Assembly: GCA_032622095.1 (NCBI GenBank)
Contig: CP136065.1
Span: forward strand, 157,609,577-157,673,576
DNA length: 64,000 nucleotides
Reading direction: 5' to 3'
Source of the DNA: Siphonodentalium dalli
Lineage: Eukaryota > Mollusca > Scaphopoda > Gadilida > Siphonodentaliidae
Below are positions 24,545 to 37,859 of this stretch, piece after piece (position 1 is the first letter of the stretch; each line of letters begins with the position of its first letter). Under the pieces are notes generated by a model. The model worked only from the letters and a program-made list of their open reading frames with translations. It had not been told where the DNA came from and did no database searches. The position numbers and the translations under genes were made by a program.

Positions 24545-27500
24545 AATGTTCAGTTACACCTACTTGTGACGTGTGTCTATTATAGACTATCATAATACAC
24601 TGGTAGTGTCAGGTTAAGGTGTTAGGTGGGACAATCCTCCAATAGAAAAAGTTTATATAGTATATGGGTATAGTTTTTATGGAATGGAAATTTGAACCAA
24701 AAAAATAGGTTGAAATTATCCAGTATTTAGTGTACATATGTGTACTTAAATTGTTGTTTTTAAAGAAACAGTCAAATATTTTTGCAACTTTTGTACTGAA
24801 ATGACCATCAGATGGAACATTTCCAACCATTTATAGAAGAGTGTGCCAGCACCACGTCCGTTACTACGGTAGTAACCCGGCTATTGGTGACTATATACGA
24901 TTACGAATATAGTACCTGGTATCGCCAAAGCGGGTGGTATCGCCAAAACGGAGCATGTGGTTTTTGATTAATGGAGATAGCTCCCTCAGATGAAATATAT
25001 TTATCGCCAAGATGAATGAAATATCCACTATTCAAAACATACTTTCATAAAGCGGAATGTTCCCTCAATGGTTAGTGATCATATCTTTTCTCTCACATTT
25101 AATGGAAATTCCGGCTCATTTCCGATTATATCATAAATAATAGACACTTTATGACGTTAGGTAGTTTGTTTGTGACATAGTTGTCAGTCATTGACTAATA
25201 AGTGTATCGATAGAACAATATCTGTTTGGTTAACATTGACATTATCTACCTTTAGCGCGGTTCCCAAAAATACTCAGAATGACTTTGGGTTCTTAACTGT
25301 GAATTACTTTGTTGAATTACTTTCAATTGTGTATTGATGAGCGCCTTGTGTACATTCACATCCGAATGCCAACCACCCCACCCCATTGTTTATACATGGT
25401 GGTGTAGCTTGGTAAGCCCACGCTGGACACATGCGTTATATAGGAACAATGAAGAAGTGGCAGGCCCATACTCAGATGTGAACGCAGACAGCTACATTGT
25501 GGTCATATGTGCATGACCGTTTATCGTTACATAGAATCGTCACACTAGTTAGTATATGATAACTCTTGAACCAGTCATACATTGTTTAATATGTACCACT
25601 AAGCGACTTCTGTATATATATCCGATCATATAACTCGGTTTCATTGTCGTGTAAAGGTCTACTCGAATACAAATAACCAGAAGTGTTCAAAAACGTCATG
25701 ACTATCACAGCGCTGACACTATACAAACCCCAATTCGGTTAACACTAACCAAATATAAGGTTAGCTACAAGTATACATGAACGACAGAATTAACGTGCGT
25801 GTTCAAGGAATTACGTTATCATTCATTCGCTGTTTTTAATAAGCAAATTTTAATTCTCAGATGAATATTAAATTAATGTCAATTAAAATACATTCATAAT
25901 ATAGATGTATACAAAATGTTTGGAAAATATTATGGATTAATATTTCATTAGATTCGTAGTCCAACGGACCAGTCTCCGATACACACGAAAACACGCGAAA
26001 TCTCATCAGAACTCCAGAAGTGCTACGCATATTTACTGCACAGAATATCCGACGTTAACGACATCTTCATCCGTGACTTTGGCATCTATCTAGACCGACA
26101 ATGGTTCCACCAGATCGCGCGCATATTGAGAACAATAAAACAATAGTTAGAAATGGTAACGCCCTCCAGATCATATTATTAGGCATATATAAATTATAAA
26201 ATATACTGGTTTCATGAATGCACACACCTCAGAATTCAGTTAAAACAACAAATTTTAATCCTTCAAATTATTACAACAACTTATCACTGAAGGTTTCTCA
26301 TTCACCACACCAGAAAGCCTCTGAATGCGGACGAAATATCTACTAGTAGGACATTTAGTCTACATCCAACTGAGACACACTTCATCAGTAATGCTAGCTG
26401 TTGTATTATGCATTGTGTTCCAGCAATAAAATCTCCGAGAGTGGCCCAGTCATATTGTTCACACCTAAATGAGACATCGGCGAAGATACATCCGCGAATA
26501 CATAGGCCTACATCCTGAAAAAAAGTCTATCGGTACGCAATACCAACAACTTGACCGTAATAAGGAACGACACGTGGTATTGCATTCTTAGTTACTTCGT
26601 AATAGATTGTTTTATCATGGCTATCGAGGATATGTCAAATAATGAACAGATGCTAGTGTTTCTAGCATGCGTACCCGAAACTGTCAGTCGCCACGTAGAA
26701 TCTGTTACTGACTTTATCACTTTTTTGACCAGAAGGACATTTCTATTATGGACAACGTACGCGGAAATGGTACGGTAACGTCATTTGCACACACAGCCGC
26801 ATTTTGGCACAATTTCAGAGTCCTCAACACCATCCGCATAGCGAAGGACAAATTTGTAATCTTGTGAAGCAATATATCTTTATTATCCTCCAAACAAAAA
26901 AGAAATGAAGAGTTAGATACTAATTCAAAACCAGTGGAAATATTTACTGATTTGGGGATAAACCTGCGCTGGGATGACACACTATATACCGCATGCACAA
27001 CATGCGCTCAATGCACACACACGATGCATTAATTGTCATGGCCACAGCAGGTCTTTATGTACGAATTTACTCTGCAACTTTTATTATACACGTACACATG
27101 CAAGTGAACTTCTCGCAGAAGGTCATTGTAGGCGGGGTCTCTGACACCAAATATATACCATACCATGTGACGTACTTAATTTCTATTTTTGGTTATATTT
27201 ATCGTTGTATATTTTATATTATATATATGCAGTCATATATGTAAATTTATTGTGATTTGTATTGTATTTAAATATTTACTGGCTCTCCAACAATGGAGGA
27301 AATAAAGGAATATATATATATATATATATAATATAGCGTATTATTAATCAAAGTTACCCCATAGCTCCTATTTATAAAAAAAATTGTACTCGTCAAAAAT
27401 TATGTAGTTCATAAAAATACAGAGAAAACACAATACATTTATTATATGTGTTATACAATTTGATTAGTATCTATTATGATACGGTATATATCATATATGC

Positions 27501-30500
27501 AACGTGAGACATTTTGATTAATATTTTCTTATCGAAGGTCAAGGGTTATACTGAGTCATTATTTCGTGGGATAATCTGGATTCAGAATCCGAAACCGATT
27601 ACGGGGCGGGGCTAAATCGAGATTACACGGATTCTAGGTCAGATTTTGAAATCCACGTGGTCGCCGTTACTAGGTTTAATGTTCTCCCAGCGTCAAACAT
27701 CGCTCATGTATTTGCCACAAGTATAATTTGTATCTTTTATTAGCGCGCGCCGCGTGTATACTGTTCTGCAAATTCTTGAAAGCTGTGGTCCGATGGGCAT
27801 TTTATTTATAGATAATTGTTTATTCCGGTTTAAACGTCGAGCTGCGTGACCAGGAGGCCGAGTCCGGTAAAAGGTGTAGTTGGGAATTTCAATTTCGTTT
27901 ATTGTCCTTTACATTATTAAGTCAATAATATTGATTTTTGGTTTGTGACAAGCTATGTCAATTACTAATAAAAGATAATTAAAAGATAATTTGTAAGTCT
28001 TATATTTCAACTTTTATAGATATGTTTCGTTCTGCAGCCCACTGATGGTTGTGGTCGGAGACGGCCAAGTCGGCCGCCGGTTCGTTAATTAGGTGCTGGT
28101 TGTTATTGTTATTTTAACGGGATTCTGAGTTGGTCATTCGCGAAACCAATATATTTTATATTCTATAATTACAAGCATGGGTATATAATATATGATCTTG
28201 AGCGCGTTACCATTTCTGACTATGGTTTTCTTGTTTATATTGTTCATGTTTTTTTGTGAAAGTGTCATGATCTTCTTCTATGTGTATATACATGTCACCT
28301 AGTTAGCTGCCAATCCGACTTTTTCGAGTTAAAGTGTGTTTATTGATGACGGCAAGCATTTCTAACAGCTCCAGATATCCTGAATCAAATACAGAAGACG
28401 TTGTGGAGAACACACGAAACTGGTCAGTTGCACAGGGACATGGCGACAGGGGTTGGTTGGGGTGTCTCTGCCCCCCCCGAACTTTGGTAAATTTCCAATA
28501 GTTGGAAATGTCATGCCTGACACAACATTAGTTGGACATTAATTTGACACCATATAGGTTGAAATTGTTCTCATTGTTTGGTTTTCAAACCAGTAACATT
28601 TGGTAATTCTCCAATCTTAGGGTGTGCCAGGTTGGATATTTCCAGGGGGTGCAAATTGAATTCTGCTAACCTGATGGGAACCATCTAGCCGCGTCCATAG
28701 AACTTGTACTTGTGGTATTATATTAAATAAATTGACTGACATTTCCACTCTATAGTCATGCGATCCTAGAATAAGCTTTATATTTGTGTTTGTGGTTTTT
28801 GGGAGATGCAGCTCAGGTGCGATCGCATGACCACAACATTAGCTACATTAGCTTTGTTTTCCAACTAATGCACAGCACGTTGGCCAAAAGGTGGCTGTGT
28901 TTCGGCACTACAGAGACTATTTTTGCAAAACGACTGCATTTAACGAAACAAAACATATTAAATATGACATTGTTATAAGACTAGATAGTACATACGTGTT
29001 TCTGATAATCCATAGATATCATATAATCCAACTATTTCTTGAATAAGAAGGAACTAATAATTAGAAACAAAGCAGAAGACATATCCATGCAGGTTCACTT
29101 GAATTAGGTCAATGGTGACGTTTTCCGCCGAATTAGAAATCGACGTGCGTTCGAGCAGTATTTTATGGATGGAATTACGAAATGGACATGATGAAATTGA
29201 CAAGAATTTTCTTCAAGTTCGCCATCAACCGAAGTGCTCCCACAGCTTTACTATCAATAACATTATTATTTGGCTAATTTCAGTAAAATTCTCACCGTTT
29301 ACACTCGATAACACAAATATGTCTCCGCATTTAGAATTATTTGATATGGATCGTTTATATTCTGCAATAATTTGTACCTAAGGGACGGATTCTTATGTTT
29401 TATTGTGTGTTTAAACTGCGAGGTGGGGAAATCTCGGTTTGTTTACATTATGAATGTTCTGATTCCGGAACCAGAATCTGAATCCAGATTACGACGAAAT
29501 AACGATTACGGTCTGTCTGTTTACTGATTCTGATCTGTTCGTTTACCGTACGGGGTGTAATTCGTAATCTGAATCCAGATTATCCCACGAAATAACGACT
29601 CTGGCGAAACACTATTGAAATATTTCGCAAAAAATAGTAAATGGTTTGATCTGGAAGAACCGACTGACATCGGGTGGGTAAATATTCCTGCATCGCGTGG
29701 GTGCACATATGTGTTGTCCGTTGTCTGTTTACGATTAGAAACACAGATATTTCATATCATGTACGTACATGACTTTCCACGCATATTCCGTTTTAGCGAT
29801 ACCCTCCGCTTTGGCGATACCAGGTGCACGAGGGTGGTCTGATTGGAGATTTCCAAGAGTTGGAAACATTGAGGTAACAGTTCCAACCCAGTGTGTGTGT
29901 GTGTGTGTGTGTGGAGGGGGGGGGTGAATTTAGTGACGCTATCCCTCATAGTGGGCTAGCATAACTAAATTCACCCTATGGGAACCTCAATCTGCTTGGG
30001 CCTCCTATGCTATGGGAGACATAGACTCAGATTGAAGTTATCAAATTTTGAATATTGTGATGTACACCCATTGGGAACCTCGATAATGCAGTGTGTCGTC
30101 TGCCAATTTGGGGACATTTTTTTATATAGAGAAACTAAACCAAAAAAGAAATAGAATCTAAGTATCTATAGAAATTTGATAATAAAGAAACTTCCCAGAG
30201 AAGATGAGGCCTAAGCAGAATGAGGTCCCCAGAGGGTGAATTTAGTGATGCTAGTCATTATATATAACGTCACTAACCCCACGCCCTGTGGACCTCATTC
30301 TGCAAATGACATGCATAGTGACACTATAATCAGGCTTGATCACCAACACCAAAACAAACCTTTCGTTACCGAATACTCATTCACGAGTAGTTCCCTCAGG
30401 ATTTTGTTCAGATAATAAGTTCAACAAACGACCATTGATGAACTTATTATCTGAATATTTCCCACCAATGACTAAGAATCTTTCTGCACTTGTATTGTAT

Positions 30501-32004
30501 TTCGCTTGTCTGTCGTCTACGTATATTTCTTGAACGTCCCTCCAAATGGATAATAAACCATTCCAATGTGTACCTTTATATCTAGGTGCATGGGGAGTCC
30601 GTTTAGTAAATAAAGGGTTAAGTCAAGACTAGTTCGACGGTTGACAATGGTTGAAGTCGTAACATAGTCGCTTTGTAATTGATTTTGAGTTACCGTGCAC
30701 ATTGATCGCCCCTTTGTGGTGCCACTTGCGCCCCATAATTCACCACCACACGTCACTGTCGGTCGATTTTCGCGATGAATGCGTCTCATTGTAGCTCAAT
30801 TAAAGCCTCTTAAGTGCCGACAAACGATTGCCGTTTCCATTCATTGAACCGACCCGTTCAAGAGTTTCTTTCTATTATACCTATGTTTATATACGTATGC
30901 GTCAAGTGCATACAAACTATACTCCGTATCATATAAGATTTGCAATCATTACAATCAACTCATTCGTAATCCATAATGCCTTTTACGAAAACCCAACAAG
31001 AACACTCAAACTAATACTGAGAGTAAGAATGGTGTATGTTTTATAGACGCTCTTTAACATTCACCGCCGATAGTAAAGGAGAACCGAAACGCTCTTTAAA
31101 TTATCATTGGTTATATTTGGATTTTCAGTCGCGCGATCAAAATGCAAAACATGATATAACTGCCTCTTTTGAAAGTCGATAAATGTTGTATATAATATAG
31201 TCTTATGGTATTATAATGAACGTAAATGATATATACATCACTGGTATTATTTAATTATCTTGTGTGGGGGTGGCTTAGATGATTGAGTAATTTTCAGTTT
31301 TTACTCTAAAAATACCACATATTATGAAGAGCGTTTCTTCGTTTTGTACCAAATAGAGGACAATGTTAATTGAAGGGCTATAGCTTCTTAGTTTTGAATG
31401 CTTTTATACGTATTTTCACACTGGCAATGTTATCTAAATATGGACGAGGTTAATTTAGTTCTTCAAACTTTTTATTTTACAAAATATTAATTAAATAATT
31501 AAAAAAATAAATAGCATACGCTCACTATTCTGCACTATTGGCTTATTTCAGAATAAAATTAATTTAATAAAAAAATTAAATAAGCTCACCATTGGCTTAC
31601 TTAAGAACTAAATAAGTCCAATGTGAACCTATTTACGAGGATATGTTGCAGCACCAGATGTACACTCTTTATATACTGAGTTTCACTGTGGCCCGCGCCC
31701 AGTCTGATAAATATCCAGACTCCATCTCATTACATTACATTAGTTGATTGAAATGAAACACGGTCTAATTTTATTTAGACTGGCCGGCGCCATCCACCGG
31801 GTATCAATATGCAGGTCAATATGAACCTATTTGCATGAGAATATATTGACCAAATTTGGTGTGGTGACTCGAGGTACCCTGGTTATAACGACGTTAGTAT
31901 TTCAAAATTTGTATTTAAAAAAATAAAATGAATAAATAACACTTTAAAATAAGCTCATTATGGGATTATTTCAGAATGAAATAAGTCCAATGTGAACCTA
32001 TGTG
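24545..32004 (+). repeat. Large duplicated block, copy 2 (begins at the assembly gap)
   Basis: Counterpart of 17056-24444. Differences include about 57 extra bases here after the word CAGCACCACGT (about 24858-24915), an extra CAATGTTATCTAAATATGGA stretch near 31428, an extra TACATTACATTAGTTGATT near 31729, and length changes in TA, GT and C runs. Unlike copy 1, sequence continues past the block end (32004) without interruption. Confidence 0.95.
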
Positions 32005-33630
32005 AATATTTAGGTCCACTATATATGAACCTATTTGCAAGAAGATATGTTACCGCCCCAGATTCACACTCTTTATAATGTGTGTTCAGGGTCGCACGCG
32101 CCATCCAAATAGGTTCACATTGAACTTTTATTCTGAAATAAGCCCATAGTGGACTTAATCCCGATATTTAAACGATCAAAATGTGCCAGAAGCGCACAAA
32201 GCCGCTGAATAAAGGCTCTGTCAAAGATCAAAATGTGCGCGAACTCCCATGACGCGCACGTGGTACACAGTCCCCTTTGTGTATGGGCCGTAGGTCCCTC
32301 CGACGCTGAATAAAGTTCGGATTTTTCTCCTATATAGACCCCTGGACCGATTTCAACCAAATTTTGTGCGGTGACTTGGGTACCTTGGTGGTATTATACA
32401 ACTGTTTTGAGTATGTTAATGGACTCGCTACTGGACATTCGTAAACTAAATGGTCTCGGGCTACGCTCTCGCCCATTTAGTTTACGAATGTCCAGTAGCT
32501 TGTTCATTAATTTAATGACGGAAATAAAACAAACATGTTAGCATCGGAAATAGTTACAAAATCAGCCATTTAAATTGGTTTAAATCGAAGCTACATGCAT
32601 GCATGCCCTCCTGTACGTATATAAACATGTTCCCAGTGCAGCTTTCCCAGGTAAGTGCATGTGTATTTAATTATATTTCTGTATGTTATTATCTCGAATT
32701 TGTTATCTTTTTTGTGTGAGTTTTCCTACTTTATTTATCTCTATTATTTTTAAACTTTTGTTGACATTATGTATGATAATATATAAATGTCTACCTCCAG
32801 TTCCACAAATTAGTGGACGGAGATAATAAAGAATTGAATTGAATTAATCCCGACAGGAAACAGGGTTAAATATGCTTGAAGCACTGCATGGGTTATCAGA
32901 TGCATCGACAGCTATAATTCCTCAGTGCAGTCACTGAAATTTCAAACAAAATGTATAGGTTGAATTTGTTCTGATATTTTAAAATTCCAACCAGTATTTA
33001 CGAATACGAAGAATGTGGTTGAAGTTGAAGAATAGTTGAATGCTTAATTTTTCCAAGCTAGTATTCAATACCTTGGCACTGGATAATCAATTTAAAGTGG
33101 CCACGCACTCGCAGTGGGTAAATGTGCAAAATTTATAAAAGTCTGTACAAACATCACCAGCAAGAAGAATGTGGAGAAATAGTACGTTACACGGTGTTCT
33201 TATATTCATTATTGGTAGATCTCCAATAACGTAATTTCACCCAATTGAAACCATTGTTATATGTGAACAAAACTGTGTATTACGTCAATAAACACCGCTA
33301 ATCACGTTATAATGTTTTAGTCTAAATATGATTTTTCAGAATATTTTTCAATGTTTTGATCCTTTCCAATGTTTACCTTCAAGTTTTGATTAAACTTTAA
33401 TATTTTATTGGATTAATTGGATTTTGATCGGTAAAGCCACTGTAACAGAATGTTTGCATATTAAGACTATTAATGCATAACAATGGTTTCGATATTCGAA
33501 ATCTCCCAATTGGAGAGTTATTAATAATGGATATAAGAACAAACTCGATATAATATTACATGTTCTTATTAAAATGACAGTTGTTTTATAAACTTTTATA
33601 AAATTTACGTTATTACCAAATTGAGTCCCT
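32005..33630. other. Intergenic, no gene supported
   Basis: It opens with further AATATGAACCTATTTGCA repeats like those at the duplicate ends (32010-32115). It then has GATCAAAATGTGC words repeated at 32174 and 32227, a hairpin at 32428-32498, and AT-rich sequence without coding signal. Confidence 0.4.
32428..32498. repeat. Perfect 26-bp inverted repeat, 19-base loop
   Basis: The arm beginning CTACTGGACATTCGTAAACT at 32428-32453 is perfectly complementary to 32473-32498. The loop is TCTCGGGCTACGCTCTCGC. Confidence 0.95.
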
Positions 33631-33634
33631 TTAA

Positions 33635-33832
33635 CCCTTTATAAACTATATACTCATTGACGAGTAGTTCCCTTGGGAAATGTTCCCATGCATGCGTGAA
33701 TGTGAATCCTGCTTCTGTTGTTGCTATCTGGTTTTTGTTCTGTATGTCGTCTTCTTTTATTACACGAATACCCCTCTATACGAATAATAAACAGTTCCAA
33801 TGTATACTTTTATAACTCAATTGGAGAAAGGG
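33635..33832 (+). mobile_element. Complete piggyBac-type MITE, 198 bp, TTAA flanks
   Basis: TTAA (33631-33634) is followed by CCCTTTATAAACTATATACT. The right end is GGAGAAAGGG followed by TTAA (33833-33836). TTAA target duplication with termini starting CCC is the hallmark of piggyBac transposons. Relatives lie at 22802-23073, about 30349-30620, 44440-45190 (interrupted), 46010-46168, 54800-55015 and about 60880-61010. Confidence 0.85.
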
Positions 33833-34282
33833 TTAAACACTACAATGGGTGCATTATATGACTTTAAGACAACGCGCCCACGCCGAGATCACGAACTGTG
33901 TCAGAGCGTTCAAAAGATAGTCGCAGACAGATAAGTCAATAGCTAAACAGACGGACAGTCCTATGCAGTGCCTGTCAACATATAAAGCGATCAATGTCCA
34001 TAATGTATTTTTCATGAGCGTGTGTATGCATGTTTTGTTCTAAGTAAGATGTCACCATTCGGACAATCGACCGGAGAATTCCAACATACTATTCTGAAAC
34101 GGGTCATACTCATAGCTAATCACAGGTGATTTACCTGTACTTCCACTGGGCCTGACAACAGAACGTCACCGGTGTAACAACAACAAACTTTTACTGTCTC
34201 GAACATGTGCAATATATGTGTGACATAATGTGAATAGAGTTCGTTTGTTTAATGTTTGGGGAATATATTATATAATCGGATA

Positions 34283-34345
34283 ATGTCTGCCAAACCATCG
34301 AAGAGAGCTCCAAGTAAGCTCGAGATGGTGGATATAGAAACGAGG
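34283..34345 (+). CDS. TEX26-like: TEX26-like protein, exon 1 (start)
   Basis: The ATG opens a 21-residue exon (MSAKPSKRAPSKLEMVDIETR) ending in phase 0 at a strong donor, AGG|GTAAGT. The short basic N-terminus carries no recognisable domain. The ATG was chosen because it is the first in the frame before that donor and the frame joins exon 2 without a stop. An upstream non-coding exon cannot be excluded. An AT-rich stretch (GAATATATTATATAATC) lies just upstream. Intron 1 is about 9.3 kb and holds degenerate repeats, a 3-kb foldback element and more. This exon has the weakest support in the model because it is short. Confidence 0.55.
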
Positions 34346-34830
34346 GTAAGTATAGTGTGTAAAAACACTTAGTTGTGAACGCTCTTCATGTACTCGGTAC
34401 CCTCTTTCATAGTGCGAGTGTAATCGTGTGGACGACATCAGCTGTGTTCGACCAAATTGGCAATTTCAGAGTTCTCATGCTAGACAAAGCATTAAATAGC
34501 CAACTCACAAAGTAATACTTAATCCCAGTTAATATAAATCCCTATTATTAATCATAATGTTCAAAAAGAAAGTTCACGTTATTGTGTACATGTAGAAACA
34601 GGTATCAACATCGACACCAGGGCGAATTATTCCCAATCACAAGTATTTGCACCACTGACCTATACACGGGGGCATATATATAATGCAAAACTTGCATATT
34701 GGTTTTTAGTTTTAATTTGGCGATACACGCGCACTGTGACTATATTGATATGCCTACACTTCAAACGTCAAAATAATTTTAGGACTAGCTGCATGTTGTG
34801 ACCATGTGTGGCAAGACATTTAGTAAAATA

Positions 34831-34860
34831 CTAGCAGGGTTACCCGGCGTTGCGTTGTTA
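34831..34860 (-). mobile_element. Possible Helitron 3' end, minus strand
   Basis: ACTAGCAGGGTTACCCGGCG, read on the minus strand, is CGCCGGGTAACCCTGCTAGT: the CTAG terminus followed by T. The subterminal hairpin is weak and the 5' TC end was not located, so the extent is unknown. Confidence 0.45.
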
Positions 34861-35579
34861 CAGTGATGAACACCTCGGTTGTAGATATATGGTGGGGATA
34901 GAAGATACTTTTGCTCAGTGTTTCACGTATTCTCACAAATTGTATATCATAATGGCACCATGAAACGTCATTCTTACATGGATTATAAGTAGCGCATAGC
35001 CACCTTGTCGGAGTGATTGTCATATTGTATTTCTCGTGATTAATTCGTCCCACCAATAAAGAAGTATTTATTTATTTACAAAGTTCCTCATGATCACACG
35101 TTATATTTTTTAATCGTACAGTTGCCGTTGTTAAATTGACGTCATTTTTTACTATTTTGTATTGGGATCCTAATATGAACATCGTGAATACATTAGTTCA
35201 CAAAAGTAAAAGACGACAATTGGGTTTTACATAGAGATGTATAAATCAATCTATAGTGGGTTAGACTAAGATGTTCAGATCACCTGGTTTTCATATCTCC
35301 ATGAAGATATAGACGTTTGAAAGAATTACCCATGTGCTCACTATATTTGATTGCACACTGTGACCAATATGTTTGAACAGGCCTTCTATACATTTCCACA
35401 TCTCTTGGCAAATTGTATCTTTTTGTGGAAAATATCTTGAATGTTTGTCTGTTTTGATAGCTCACTATGTGAATGCCCTCATTCCAGACCCCATATGACT
35501 ATGACAGTTGAGAAGATATAATTGTTTAAGTGACTTAATTAAGTCACAAAATGTCGAGGTTGTGAAATTTTAACGCCAA

Positions 35580-35663
35580 AACCTCCTTAGAACGAATTTC
35601 AGAGATGACTACATATAATTTTGGTGGATATCGGCGACTAAAATATTCGTATCAATGTTAGTG

Positions 35664-35721
<58 letters not shown>

Positions 35722-37260
35722 CCATAACCCAAAACAGCACCATATATATGTGGCTTCTTTAACCCACATGATTTGATTCCTCATATCACTGGAGAAGAAC
35801 GTGTATGGATTTGGTGGAAATTGGTACAAAACATATCTATATCAGATTTAGTACCCCTCCCCATTCATGACCCTCCACTTTTGACATCTTTAAACCACAC
35901 CATTATAGACTCATGATAGCATGGAGATGATTATGTATAAGTTTGGTGGCAATCGGCAACAAAACAAAATCCTATCAAATTTGTGACCCACCATCTCTCA
36001 TCCCAACTTTGAACGGCACCAAATTGGCGTCTTTAAATGACACTATTAGTTTCCTCGTGTCATATGGAGATGGGTATGTATCAAATTGGTGAAAACCGAT
36101 ACTAAGAATAGGTTATTATAAACAATTTTGGTGCCCCTCTCCGCCTCCGTGCACCCCTGACTCAAACGACGCCATATTATGGAGATGATTATATATAATA
36201 TTGGTGGAAATTGGCGACAATAATATTGTTTGCTGCCCCTCCACGTTTTCTGCCACCGACACCAACAGCGTCATTTGAGACATTTTTTAACCCGGATCCT
36301 TATCTCAGATCGATCGATCCTCGTAAAAAGTTACCATGTTATACCCATTTGGTGCTATCTAGATCACCCCCGTGAAGTTACATAGAACACAGTCAGACAT
36401 TCGAAATATAGGCACCAAATGTGGCGTCTTTAACCCAAACGATTTGATTTCTCGTATCACCGGAGAAGAACGTGTATATGAATTTGGTGGAAATCGACGC
36501 TAAACATACTGTTATCACTTTATGGTGACCCTCCATTCCCTATCTATGACTCAAGTGGCGCCATTGTTGACATATTTAAACCACACAATTAAGACTCATT
36601 ATGAAGATGACTATATACACATTGATGGAAATCGGCGACTATCTCTCACCCAAACGGAACAAATTTGGCGTCTTTAAATCGCACGATTAGATTCCTCGTA
36701 TCATGGAGAAGAATTTGTATCAATTTGGTGGAAATCGGCGCTACAAGTATTTTGTTATTATCAATTTTGGTTCCCAATTCCCCTTCCGTGCACCCCCGAC
36801 TTGAACGGCGCCATTTTTGACATCTTTATACACACCTTTAGATTTCTCATATCATGGAGAAGGTGTATCAATTTGGCGGAAATCGGCTATAACAATAATA
36901 ATATGAATTGTGGCGCCCCTCCTCTTCAGTGCACCCCTAACTCGAACAGCGCCACTCATATCGTGGAGAACAATATGTATCAATTTGATGGACATGAGCG
37001 CTAAAATAGTTTCATCTATTGTGGTGCCCCTCTCCCCTTCCGTGCACCCCTGACTCAAACGGTGCCACTTTTGACCTCTTTAAACCACATCATTAGAATG
37101 CTCATATCTTAGAGATGATTATGTATAAGTTTGGTGGAAATCAGCGACAATTATTTTGCTGCCCCTCCCACTTTCTGCACCCGACAACAGCGTCACTTTA
37201 GAAATTCAAACCCGCACCATTATCTAGCTTCCTCGTAAAAATTACCCCTGTTAGCTAGAC
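35580..37260 (+). repeat. Degenerate tandem array, 'TTTGGTGGAAATCGGCG' units
   Basis: A word like GGAGATGATTATGTATAAGT followed by TTGGTGGAAATCGGCGAC recurs about eleven times (near 35602, 35790, 35930, 36066, 36181, 36464, 36604, 36705, 36855, 36964 and 37110). Spacing varies, roughly 100-280 bp. Between occurrences come CCCCTCC...TGCACCCCTGACTCAAACGGCGCCA-like stretches. Frames are broken throughout. It could be the decayed core of a Helitron-like element starting at 34831. Confidence 0.65.
35665..35718. repeat. (TC)n microsatellite
   Basis: About 27 TC repeats inside the degenerate repeat region of intron 1. Confidence 0.95.
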
Positions 37261-37373
37261 CCCTTTTGGTGCCATCCAGATGGTCCCCCGTGAATTTATA
37301 TAGAACACTGACAGACAGACGGGCATTCGCAAATACAGATATAGATATGATGTGCCGAAATATGTTTTGTTGG

Positions 37374-37793
37374 ATTAACGCTCGCAAATTACTATTTCCT
37401 TGGCTTCGGGGGTAAAAAATATTTGATTCGAGTCGAGGAACCCACCCAAAGCTAGGAGTGATCAGATATCGATATTTGAAATCTATTATTTTAATCATAA
37501 ACTGTCGACGAGAAGAAGTTATCTGACAAGATAGCGGATGAAGATCGATAACTCTAAAATTCAGTGGCTTTTTTGTGTCAGATATTTGACAACCGTTCAC
37601 CGACAAAATTTCGTTGAACAAAACGTTGATAAATAACAGGTTTTGTGCCATTTTATACTATAGTTGACGGTGGTTAGCATTATTTTTGGGCAATTAATCG
37701 ATTCTGATAACTGAAGCGGCATTTCAAAAAATGTTGTTGTTGTTGGAATCTGATGATATGGGGACCGTCGAATCGGATTGAGTACCTTTAAGG
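37374..37793 (-). repeat. MITE-like repeat, 'GGTACTCAAYCCG' family, inverted copy
   Basis: Minus-strand copy. Its outer end is CGGATTGAGTACCTTTAA at the right, and its inner part has TTGGCTTCGGGGGTAAAAAA. It sits head-to-head with the next copy. The 143-codon minus frame at 37220-37651 is made of this repeat. Confidence 0.7.
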
Positions 37794-37859
37794 CTGTCGG
37801 ATATTGGAACATTATAAGAAACGGTGTGTGACTTTATCATATCACCCGTTCCAGACAAC

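Noticed and set aside
24405-24593. Open frame across the N gap
   Set aside because: The frame is open only because unknown bases are translated as X.
17651-31046. About twenty open frames found in both duplicated blocks, which look conserved
   Set aside because: The blocks are near-identical at DNA level including non-coding parts, so the shared frames carry no evidence of selection. None shows a domain.
17056-32004. Genuine recent tandem segmental duplication
   Set aside because: Not excluded, but the block boundaries coincide with the 100-N gap on both sides, which fits an unmerged contig overlap better.
35638-35829. Frame with an Arg-Glu repeat
   Set aside because: Translation of the (TC)n microsatellite on the minus strand.
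37220-37651. 143-codon minus-strand frame
   Set aside because: Lies within a MITE-like repeat whose other copies do not preserve the frame.
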